A stretch of 8,827 nucleotides of DNA, taken from NCBI GenBank assembly GCA_030043675.1, contig JASHXG010000044.1:1-8827 (forward strand), in the 5' to 3' direction. Positions 1 through 5,720 of the stretch are shown piece after piece. The stretch is from Vulcanimicrobiota bacterium (GTDB taxonomy: Bacteria > Vulcanimicrobiota > Vulcanimicrobiia > Vulcanimicrobiales > Vulcanimicrobiaceae). The notes under the pieces are model-generated. The model was not told the origin of the DNA. It searched no databases and worked only from the letters and a program-made list of their open reading frames with translations. How positions within the stretch are numbered: the stretch's first letter is position 1; the number at the start of each line of letters is the position of its first letter. Both the position numbers and the translations under genes were made by a program.

Positions 1-1485
1 GAGGCAGTCCGCCCGACCGAGCTTGGCAAACGGCTGATCGAGCTGCGCGGGCCAGGCCAGTTCACAGGTGAGATCAACTCGCTCACCGGCCGGCGGGCAC
101 TGCTTCGGATTGCCGTGACGAAGGCCGGAGATGTTATCCAGCTAGACCGCCAAGGTCTGCTGAACCTGGTGCAGACGGACGCCGAGATCGGCGAGACCAT
201 CATGCGTGCATTCATTCTTCGGCGAGAAGGGCTGTTTACGTCGCGTATCAGCGACGTCATGTTGGTCGGATCTGCGCACTCCGCCGGAACGCTTCGGCTC
301 AAAGAGTTCTTGATTCGAAATGGACACCCGTATACATACGTCGACCTCGAGCGCGATGCCGACAGCGAGCACCTCATGACGGCCTTCGGCGTTGGGGCCG
401 GCGACATACCCGTCCTGATCTGCCGCGGTCAAATGGTGTTAAAGAATCCCTCCAACCACCGGGTCGCCGGGTGTCTGGGTTTCAACGAATCGATCGACGA
501 AACGCGCGTCCGCGATCTTGTCGTAATCGGCGCCGGACCTTCGGGGCTAGCTTCGGCCGTCTACGGCGCGTCGGAAGGCCTCGACGTGCTGGTGATCGAG
601 ACGAACGCACCGGGCGGCCAAGCCGGTTCGAGCTCCCGCATCGAAAACTACCTGGGGTTCCCCATGGGCGTGTCGGGACAGGAACTCGCCTCACACGCGC
701 TCACGCAAGCCGAGAAGTTCGGGGCTGAGCTTCTCGTCGATGGGGTGACCCGATTAGGGTGCGAACGCCTCCCTTACCGGGTCGCTCTTGAGAGCGGCGC
801 GCAGGTTATGGCGCGGACGATCGTGATCGCGAGCGGCGCGCAATATCGAAAACCCACAATCGAAAACCTGCAACGCTTCGAGGGCATCGGCGTGTACTAT
901 GGCGCGACGAAAATTGAGGCGAATCTTTGCGTCGGCGACGACGTAGCCATCGTGGGCGGCGGCAACTCAGCCGGCCAAGCCGCGGTCTATCTTTCCGGGA
1001 AGGCGCGCAAGGTCTACATGGTGGTGCGGTCCGACGGCTTCGCGCAAACCATGTCGCGTTACCTCATCCGCCGCATCGAGGAGACGCCGAACATCGACGT
1101 GCATGCGCAGACCGAGATCGTCGCGCTCGAAGGCGGCGATCACGTCGAATCGGTTCGCTGGCGCAACCTGCAGACCGGGGCGATCGACGAGTTGCCGATT
1201 CGGCACATCTTCATGATGACGGGCGCCGCGCCCAATACGGCCTGGCTTGGCGGCTGCGTTGCGCTCGACGACAAGGGCTTCATCAAGACCGGCCCGGCTC
1301 TCAACGCCGACGACCTGGCGGCGGCGCATTGGCCGCTCGGGCGCGCCCCCTATCTCTTCGAAACGAGCTTACCCGGCGTCTTCGCCGTGGGCGACGTCCG
1401 CGGCGGCAGCGTGAAGCGCGTCGCGTCGGCCGTGGGCGAGGGATCGGTCGCGATCTCGTTCGTGCACCAGGTCCTAGCGCAATAG
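1..1485 (+). CDS. Thioredoxin-reductase-like FAD oxidoreductase with N-terminal cyclic-nucleotide-binding domain (5' partial)
   Basis: The reading frame is open from base 1, so the true start lies to the left; the GTG at 115 is internal to a conserved domain and is not the start. The 494-residue fragment shows three parts. Residues 1 to about 75 are the end of a Crp-type cNMP-binding domain (GPGQFTGEI followed by helices). Residues about 83-162 are a Trx/glutaredoxin-like fold in which the expected CxxC is replaced by SAHS. Residues about 173-494 are a TrxB-like FAD/NAD(P)H module: GAGPSG at 177-182 (FAD), GGGNSAG at 319-325 (NAD(P)H), and GVFAVGD at 459-465 (C-terminal FAD motif). The position of the TrxB catalytic CATC reads YYGATK (from 299), so the redox dithiol is absent. 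cNMP-TrxR fusions without this dithiol are a known bacterial family with an unclear electron acceptor. The 3' end overlaps the convergent molybdopterin-subunit gene by 12 bp. Family placement is strong; the physiological role is unknown. Confidence 0.9.
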   Translation, partial: EAVRPTELGKRLIELRGPGQFTGEINSLTGRRALLRIAVTKAGDVIQLDRQGLLNLVQTDAEIGETIMRAFILRREGLFTSRISDVMLVGSAHSAGTLRLKEFLIRNGHPYTYVDLERDADSEHLMTAFGVGAGDIPVLICRGQMVLKNPSNHRVAGCLGFNESIDETRVRDLVVIGAGPSGLASAVYGASEGLDVLVIETNAPGGQAGSSSRIENYLGFPMGVSGQELASHALTQAEKFGAELLVDGVTRLGCERLPYRVALESGAQVMARTIVIASGAQYRKPTIENLQRFEGIGVYYGATKIEANLCVGDDVAIVGGGNSAGQAAVYLSGKARKVYMVVRSDGFAQTMSRYLIRRIEETPNIDVHAQTEIVALEGGDHVESVRWRNLQTGAIDELPIRHIFMMTGAAPNTAWLGGCVALDDKGFIKTGPALNADDLAAAHWPLGRAPYLFETSLPGVFAVGDVRGGSVKRVASAVGEGSVAISFVHQVLAQ

Positions 1486-3642
1486 GGCGGCTTTGACGGC
1501 GTCGGGGGTAAACGGGACGTCGCGCAGCCGCGCGCCCGTCTGCGCGAATACCGCGTTGGCGATGGCGGGCGCCATCACCGTTGTCGTCGCTTCGCCCGCA
1601 CCCATGATGGGCTGGTCGGGACGATCGACCAAGGTTACATCGATTTCCGGCACTTCGCTGAAGCGCAGGATCGGATAGGTCATCCAATCGACGCTCGTGA
1701 CGCCGGCCGGCGCGAAGCGTACGCGCTCGCGCAGCGCGCGACTCGACCCCTGAATCACATTGCCCTCGATTTGATTGCGCAGACCATTGGGGTTGACGAC
1801 AAGCCCGCAATCATGCGCGATCCACACGTGGCGGAGCGCGATGGCCCCACTCGACCGGTCGACGTCGAGGTCAACCACGGCTGCAACGTATGCGTTGACG
1901 TTCTCGTAGCGCACGAACGCGACGCCGCGCCCGGCGGCGTACGCGGGCCGCACCGCTTCGAGAACGGCCTGGGCGCGCGGATCGCTGAGGTGCCGCATCC
2001 GAAATGCAATCGGATCCGCGCCGGCGGCGTGCGCGAGCTCATCAACGAACGACTCATTGGCAAAAGTGTTCGCGGTCCCGCCAAGCCCGCGCAGAGACGA
2101 AGGGCGCAGTGGTGACGAGGTGAGGTTGGTAAGGACGATGTGCTGCTTGGGAATGTCGTAGTTGGTTGCCGCGTTCCGGTCTCCGCCGACGAAGAAGGGT
2201 GTGGGCGGGCCCAATCCGGTGAGACGGCCGGCCAGGAGTGTTGCCGCCGTCCCATTGGGGCGCCCGACATGCGTCGGACTGCGCCCGTGGAAACTCCAGG
2301 CGCCGATGCGCCCGTCGGCATCGAGAACCGCCTCGAGATCGAAGAGCATGGCCGGCCCTTTTGGATCCCACGCGGTCTCGTCGTATCGCATCCACTGCAT
2401 GCGGACCGGCTTGCCGATTTCTTGCGAGACGATCGCGGCAGCCGCGGCAGCATCGTCGGCGCCGTTGTGTCCGTACGCGCCCGACCCTTCGACCCATCGC
2501 ACCACGACCTGGTCGGGAGAGCGGCCCAGCAGCGCGGCGATCGAGCGTTTGAGGAAAAAACTGCCTTCCGTGCCGCTCCAAATGGTGACGCTCGTCTCGC
2601 GAACGTCGGCCAGTCCGCACGAGGGACCGATCGAACCATGCGATTGAAACGGCCAGTGGTACGTGGCGCGCAATGTCTTGCCCGAGGCCGACGAAACGTT
2701 TCCCTTGTTGAGGACGACATCATCCCTCCCGGCGCTCGCGCGAAGTACCGCGTCGAGCTGGTTCTCTGCAGGGAGAGGCGCGCCGCCGGCCCAGGTGACC
2801 TTCAGCAACTTTGCGGCCTGCACCGCATCCCACTCGCGTTGCGCGACGACTGCAACGAACGCGTTCTTGTGCACGACGCGCACTCGCGAGCGGAGGTCAC
2901 CGAGAGAGGCGCCGTCGATCGCGCGCGCCACCTGACCAAGCCGCTGCGGGTGAACCATTCGCGCATGCATCATCCCCGGAATCCGCACGTTTTGTACGTA
3001 ACGGTACGACCCATCGAGTTTTGCCGGGATGTCCACACGCGGGATCGATTTTCTCACGACCTGATAGGCAGAGACAGGTTTTAAAACCACGTCGTCGGGG
3101 ACGATGCGATTGACACGCCCGCTCGGCACCAGCTCGGCATAGCGCAGATGCACCTGCGGACCCGCCTTGGAAACGACCGCGCCGTCGCGGGTTGTGAGGG
3201 TATCCGCGGACACATTCAAACGTTGCGCCGCTATTTGGATCAGCGTCACGCGAACGAATGCGGCGGCGCGCCGAACCGGAATCGCGCCGGCGCTGAGCGA
3301 CTGGCTCCCTGCGGTATAGCCTTGATCCGGCGTTCGGTCGGTGTCGCCTTGCAGGACGCGCACCGAGTCGAACGGCACGTCGAGCTCGTCGGCGACGATC
3401 TGGGCGATCGCGGTCTCGATACCGGTTCCTTGTTCGACCTTGCCCCACGAAACGGTGACGTTTCCGTTCGCATCGAGCGCCAGCCACGAATCGGCGTTCG
3501 CATACGTGGCAGTGCCGAACGGCGACGTCTCGGACGGCCGCTCTCCGATCGCCGCTTCGCGCGTGGTTCCGATCGCGACGATCAAGGCCGAGGCGCCGGC
3601 CAGGAAGTCGCGACGGCCCAAACTCGTCGCCGCCCCGCTCAC
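1474..3642 (-). CDS. Xanthine dehydrogenase family molybdopterin-binding subunit (IorB-like), Tat-exported
   Basis: This is the large catalytic subunit of a molybdenum hydroxylase, 722 residues with the chosen start, the usual size for the isoquinoline 1-oxidoreductase beta type. A Tat signal follows the start: GRRDFLAG with the twin arginines at residues 10-11, then a hydrophobic stretch, so the enzyme probably acts outside the cytoplasmic membrane. Family motifs include the PFQSHGSIGP segment in the middle and GAGE near the C-terminus, where Glu684 matches the catalytic base of xanthine dehydrogenase. The frame stays open upstream to 3987, but that extension lies antisense-like over the conserved [2Fe-2S] gene in another frame and is Arg-rich, so I reject it. 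The GTG at 3642 overlaps the upstream stop as GTGA, has GGAAG six bases before it, and places the Tat motif correctly. Translation is probably coupled to the [2Fe-2S] subunit. No cytochrome or FAD subunit and no XdhC-type maturation gene is in the window. The substrate cannot be read from sequence. Confidence 0.92.
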   Translation of the reverse strand: MSGAATSLGRRDFLAGASALIVAIGTTREAAIGERPSETSPFGTATYANADSWLALDANGNVTVSWGKVEQGTGIETAIAQIVADELDVPFDSVRVLQGDTDRTPDQGYTAGSQSLSAGAIPVRRAAAFVRVTLIQIAAQRLNVSADTLTTRDGAVVSKAGPQVHLRYAELVPSGRVNRIVPDDVVLKPVSAYQVVRKSIPRVDIPAKLDGSYRYVQNVRIPGMMHARMVHPQRLGQVARAIDGASLGDLRSRVRVVHKNAFVAVVAQREWDAVQAAKLLKVTWAGGAPLPAENQLDAVLRASAGRDDVVLNKGNVSSASGKTLRATYHWPFQSHGSIGPSCGLADVRETSVTIWSGTEGSFFLKRSIAALLGRSPDQVVVRWVEGSGAYGHNGADDAAAAAAIVSQEIGKPVRMQWMRYDETAWDPKGPAMLFDLEAVLDADGRIGAWSFHGRSPTHVGRPNGTAATLLAGRLTGLGPPTPFFVGGDRNAATNYDIPKQHIVLTNLTSSPLRPSSLRGLGGTANTFANESFVDELAHAAGADPIAFRMRHLSDPRAQAVLEAVRPAYAAGRGVAFVRYENVNAYVAAVVDLDVDRSSGAIALRHVWIAHDCGLVVNPNGLRNQIEGNVIQGSSRALRERVRFAPAGVTSVDWMTYPILRFSEVPEIDVTLVDRPDQPIMGAGEATTTVMAPAIANAVFAQTGARLRDVPFTPDAVKAALLR

Positions 3643-4109
3643 GTTGGGCTTCCAGCGGCGGCTTTCACCGCGCGTAACACCCGCGTGTGACTTCCGCAAC
3701 GACACAAGTTTCCATCGAGTGCTTGCCGGATTTGTGCGTCGGTGGGATGCGGCGTCTCTTTGAGCAGGGCCGACGCCGACATCGTTATTCCCGGCATGCA
3801 ATACCCGCACTGAGGGGCCTGCGCCTCGACGAGCGCCGTTTGCAGAGCGCTCATCTTGCCTTCGACCGCCAGGCCTTCGATCGTCGTCACTTCTTGCGTC
3901 CCGACCGCGGATACGGGTATGACGCACGAGCGAACGGCCACGCCGTCGAGCTGCACGGTACAGGCCCCACACTGTGCGAGTCCGCATCCAAAGTGCGGTC
4001 CGTCCAGCTCGAGCTCGTCACGCAGCACGTAAAGCAGCGGCGTCGTCGGATCTACGTTGACGGGGGAGATTCGCCCGTTGACTTTGAGCTCAAAACGCTG
4101 ATCGGACAT
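3639..4109 (-). CDS. [2Fe-2S] subunit of molybdenum hydroxylase (IorA / CoxS / XDH small-subunit type)
   Basis: The product has 156 residues, normal for the family. It passes electrons from the molybdenum site of the partner subunit to an acceptor. The N-terminal plant-ferredoxin-like domain holds Cys42, Cys47, Cys50 and Cys62 (GCGLAQCGAC then SC), and the C-terminal helical domain holds Cys101, Cys104, Cys136 and Cys138 (CGYC and CRC), so ligands for both [2Fe-2S] clusters are complete. I chose the ATG at 4109; a GTG three codons upstream (4118) is possible, and neither has a clear Shine-Dalgarno sequence. A GC-rich hairpin lies just upstream. There is no signal peptide, as expected if the protein is carried out folded with its Tat-tagged partner. 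The stop codon overlaps the partner's GTG start, and the gene follows the tetR gene by 54 bp, suggesting one transcript. Confidence 0.93.
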   Translation of the reverse strand: MSDQRFELKVNGRISPVNVDPTTPLLYVLRDELELDGPHFGCGLAQCGACTVQLDGVAVRSCVIPVSAVGTQEVTTIEGLAVEGKMSALQTALVEAQAPQCGYCMPGITMSASALLKETPHPTDAQIRQALDGNLCRCGSHTRVLRAVKAAAGSPT

Positions 4110-4119
4110 TAGTCGCACG

Positions 4120-4138
4120 GCGGCGCGCTGGGCGCCGC
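4120..4138 (-). repeat. GC-rich perfect hairpin between tetR and the [2Fe-2S] gene
   Basis: GCGGCGC (4120-4126) and GCGCCGC (4132-4138) form seven-base-pair arms around a five-base loop. In the minus-strand transcript the hairpin would end about ten bases before the ATG of the [2Fe-2S] gene, covering the place where a ribosome binding site is expected. It has no U-tract, so it is not a standard terminator. It could tune translation or mRNA stability between tetR and the hydroxylase genes, or be a chance product of high GC content. Confidence 0.4.
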
Positions 4139-4163
4139 ATCCGCAGGCGTCAGCGGGCGGAAA

Positions 4164-4712
4164 CTAATTGCGGTCGACGCCATCAACCAGAATGTCAACG
4201 ATCTTGGCGACGATCGTTGACGGGTCCATTTTCGGTGCGTGATGACGCCAGTTCAAGGCAGAGCCGACCAGCGCAGCTCCGATCAGCGCCGCCGTGCAAT
4301 GTTCGAACGTTGGTTGCAGAAACTCGGTTAGCTCGGTCTCGATCGCGCTCTCGAACTGGGGCTCGAAATCGCGGTCGACCCGGCACTGGCAATGCGAGCC
4401 CACGAAGGCGAAGACGTTTGTCGCGACCCCACGCAGGAGGCGGCGCGTATCGGCCTCGCTCAGCGGATTGCCCTCGGCCAAACAAACTGCCACGTCTTCA
4501 CGGACGATCGCGTCGAGCAAGGCGAACTTGTCGGTAAAGTGCGCGTAGAACGTGGCGCGGTTGACCGTCGCTCGCTCGGCGATGTCTTGCACGCTGATTG
4601 CCTCAAAGCTCTTCTCTTCGAGCAGCGACTTGAGCGCGTCACGAATCAACTTTTGCGTGCGCGTCACTCGCGGATCAACTCGGGGCGCCGGCACAGCCGC
4701 CGCGCTAACCAT
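4164..4712 (-). CDS. TetR/AcrR-family transcriptional regulator
   Basis: The product has 182 residues, typical for TetR. The N-terminal DNA-binding domain spans roughly residues 17-68: a first helix (RTQKLIRDAL), then the helix-turn-helix IAERATVNRATFYAHF with the family signature TFYxHFxxK. The remaining part is the ligand-binding and dimer domain, which does not reveal the ligand. It contains Cys77, Cys139 and a Cys-Gln-Cys motif at 108-110, which could respond to thiol-reactive compounds; this is inference. The start is the ATG at 4712; a TTG at 4715 directly before it is nine bases from the AGGAG ribosome binding site and could also be used. It is the first gene of the leftward unit and is transcribed divergently from the azoR-like operon across a palindrome-rich region, the usual arrangement for a local repressor that also controls itself. 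Confidence 0.93.
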   Translation of the reverse strand: MVSAAAVPAPRVDPRVTRTQKLIRDALKSLLEEKSFEAISVQDIAERATVNRATFYAHFTDKFALLDAIVREDVAVCLAEGNPLSEADTRRLLRGVATNVFAFVGSHCQCRVDRDFEPQFESAIETELTEFLQPTFEHCTAALIGAALVGSALNWRHHAPKMDPSTIVAKIVDILVDGVDRN

Positions 4713-4728
4713 CAATTTTCCGTTCTCC

Positions 4729-4740
4729 TCGCTTAAGCGA
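4729..4740. promoter_or_regulatory. Perfect 12-bp palindrome in the tetR leader (candidate operator)
   Basis: TCGCTTAAGCGA is its own reverse complement over all twelve bases. It lies in the predicted 5' untranslated region of tetR and overlaps the first two bases of that gene's GAGGAG ribosome binding site (4725-4730 on the minus strand). This is a plausible site for autorepression, but it could also be a small RNA hairpin or chance. Confidence 0.4.
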
Positions 4741-4760
4741 CACTTTGGCCGATTTGTCGG

Positions 4761-4789
4761 TTGACCGTGCCTGCCAACATCAGTATTAT
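4761..4789 (+). promoter_or_regulatory. Sigma70-type promoter for the azoR-like/doxX/wrbA operon
   Basis: The -35 element TTGACC (4761-4766) and the -10 element TATTAT (4784-4789) are separated by 17 bases, each one mismatch from the sigma70 consensus. Transcription should start near 4796, giving a leader of about 78 bases before the GTG at 4874. The -10 lies on top of the opposing tetR -10. Confidence 0.72.
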
Positions 4790-4813
4790 AACCGACACGG
4801 GTCGTAAAAGCAA
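4785..4813 (-). promoter_or_regulatory. Sigma70-type promoter for tetR and the hydroxylase genes
   Basis: On the minus strand a perfect -10 TATAAT occupies 4790-4785, and TTGCTT (4813-4808, three of six consensus bases) lies 17 bases upstream as the -35. Transcription should begin near 4778, about 65 bases before the tetR ATG. Five of the six -10 bases are shared with the divergent promoter, so the two polymerases should compete. Confidence 0.65.
4793..4804. promoter_or_regulatory. Imperfect palindrome over the divergent start sites (candidate operator)
   Basis: CGAC (4793-4796) and GTCG (4801-4804) are inverted repeats around ACGG. The site covers the predicted start of the rightward transcript and lies between the -35 and -10 of the leftward promoter, so a bound repressor would block both. 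The arms are short, so support is modest. Confidence 0.35.
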
Positions 4814-4820
4814 CAATTGT

Positions 4821-4833
4821 CGTCTAGTAGACG
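4821..4833. promoter_or_regulatory. Palindrome CGTCTAGTAGACG (candidate TetR operator)
   Basis: CGTCTA and TAGACG form perfect six-base arms around one central base. The site directly follows a second short palindrome, ACAATTGT (4813-4820). It lies about 25-38 bases downstream of the predicted rightward start and just upstream of the -35 of the leftward promoter. Palindromes of this size between a TetR gene and its divergent target are typical operators; binding by this TetR is inferred. Confidence 0.5.
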
Positions 4834-4873
4834 GCATGCTAAGCAAGCGGTCCGCACAAGGAGAGTGGCACTC

Positions 4874-5323
4874 GTGAGAATTCTTCATCTGGACTCGAGC
4901 ATTACCGGGGACCAGTCGGTCAGCCGGCAGCTGACCGCTCGCATCGTCGAAAACCTGGGGCGGTCCGCCCCGGCGACCACGTCCTATCGCGACCTGGCGA
5001 AGGACCCGTTGCCGCACTTCACGTTCACCCCCGAGGCAAAGGCGGCCCACGCGGCGAGTCTCGAGGAGTTCCCGAGCCAGCTGAAGGCCTGGCGCGTAAT
5101 CGTCGCCTCGTCGCGCGGCGGCACATATTCCAACGGGGCGATGGCCGACTTCGACTTTCAGGAAGCATATCTGCGCACCGTATTCCGCTTCCTCGGCGTC
5201 ACCGACGTCGCGTTCGTGCGCGCCGAGGGCGTGGCGACGGGAACCGAAGCGAAGCAGCGCGCGATCGAGAGGGCGCTCGCACACGCCGACTCGTTCGGGG
5301 TGCGCCAGGCGGTGGCAGCCTAA
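4874..5323 (+). CDS. azoR: AzoR-like NAD(P)H-dependent flavodoxin-fold protein, internally shortened
   Basis: The N-terminus (RILHLDSSI, then SVSRQLT at 15-21) and the block RVIVASSRGGTYS (74-86) followed by DFQEAYLRTVFRFLG are clear hallmarks of FMN-dependent NADH-azoreductases, which reduce quinones and azo compounds. With the GTG at 4874, ten bases after AAGGAG (4858-4863), the product is 149 residues against about 200 for the family. Compared with my memory of the family, a segment of about 17 residues carrying the PMYNF flavin-contact loop is missing between Phe66 and Pro67. Another of about 25 residues carrying AGxTFRYTENGP is missing between Trp73 and Arg74; the loop before residue 66 also looks short. 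Both losses are in frame, with no stop codons. The protein may be inactive, bind FMN poorly, or have a new role. The gene leads the operon and its stop overlaps the doxX start by one base. Confidence 0.8.
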   Translation: MRILHLDSSITGDQSVSRQLTARIVENLGRSAPATTSYRDLAKDPLPHFTFTPEAKAAHAASLEEFPSQLKAWRVIVASSRGGTYSNGAMADFDFQEAYLRTVFRFLGVTDVAFVRAEGVATGTEAKQRAIERALAHADSFGVRQAVAA

Positions 5324-5706
5324 TGCAAAACGTACTTTACGGGATCGCGCGAACCATTTTGGGGCTGGTGTTCGTCGTGTTCGGCTTGAACGATTTCGTA
5401 CCGTTCATTCCCAATCCGCCCTCGATTCCGCAATACGCGGGCACGTTTTTCGGAGCGATGGTACACTCGCACTTCTCCTACTTCGTCTTTGGCGTGCAGC
5501 TGATCGCCGGCTTGCTTTTGGTCAGCAACCGTTTCGTGCCGCTGGCGCTCGTGATGCTGGCCGGCGTGATCGCCAACATCCTTGCGTTTCACATTACGAT
5601 GTGGCCCGCGACGATCGTCCCGATGCCGCTGATCGTCACGGCGCTGTGGTTCATCGTAGCGTGGCGCTATCGCGACAAGCTCACTCTATTGCTGCGACCG
5701 GCCTGA
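5323..5706 (+). CDS. DoxX-family integral membrane protein
   Basis: The product is 127 residues with four predicted membrane helices at about 5-24, 50-68, 71-90 and 97-115. The first helix has the DoxX-like pattern RTILGLVFVVFGLNDF and the second FGVQLIAGLLL. Family members sit in the cytoplasmic membrane, and several act with redox enzymes in thiol, quinone or oxidative stress, but this member's biochemical function is unknown. The ATG at 5323 shares its first base with the preceding TAA, which implies translational coupling; no strong ribosome binding site of its own is seen. Its position between two flavodoxin-like quinone reductases suggests a role linked to membrane quinones. Confidence 0.85.
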   Translation: MQNVLYGIARTILGLVFVVFGLNDFVPFIPNPPSIPQYAGTFFGAMVHSHFSYFVFGVQLIAGLLLVSNRFVPLALVMLAGVIANILAFHITMWPATIVPMPLIVTALWFIVAWRYRDKLTLLLRPA

Positions 5707-5720
5707 TAGGAAGGAACATA

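Noticed and set aside
927..1496. Second plus-strand frame of 189 codons inside the flavoprotein gene
   Set aside because: Extremely Arg-rich, overlapping the NAD(P)H and FAD motifs of the real frame; a shadow frame.
2140..3084. Long plus-strand open frame of 314 codons inside the molybdopterin-subunit gene
   Set aside because: It is an antisense shadow of a strongly conserved gene in GC-rich DNA, with Arg- and Pro-rich content and no family motifs.
3643..3987. In-frame upstream extension of the molybdopterin-subunit gene (115 extra residues)
   Set aside because: It overlaps the conserved C-terminal half of the [2Fe-2S] gene, is Arg-rich and low in recognisable structure, and would bury the Tat signal. 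The GTGA overlap start at 3642 explains everything.
4749..4760. CCGATTTGTCGG as a further operator
   Set aside because: Only four-base arms around a mismatched centre; too weak to call beside the stronger palindromes, though it repeats the GTCG word seen at 4801 and 4819.
4817..4873. TTG start at 4817 adding 19 residues to the AzoR-like protein
   Set aside because: It falls inside the palindrome region, the added residues are basic and unlike the family, and the GTG at 4874 has a good AAGGAG at ten bases and a family-matching first residue.
4733..5284. Minus-strand frame of 183 codons covering the azoR-like gene and its promoter
   Set aside because: It crosses the promoter and palindrome region and is opposite the clear AzoR-like motifs; no homologous features are seen.
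5601..5720. Forty-codon N-terminal extension of WrbA
   Set aside because: It overlaps the doxX coding region in another frame; the ATG at 5721 has a strong ribosome binding site and gives the standard WrbA length.
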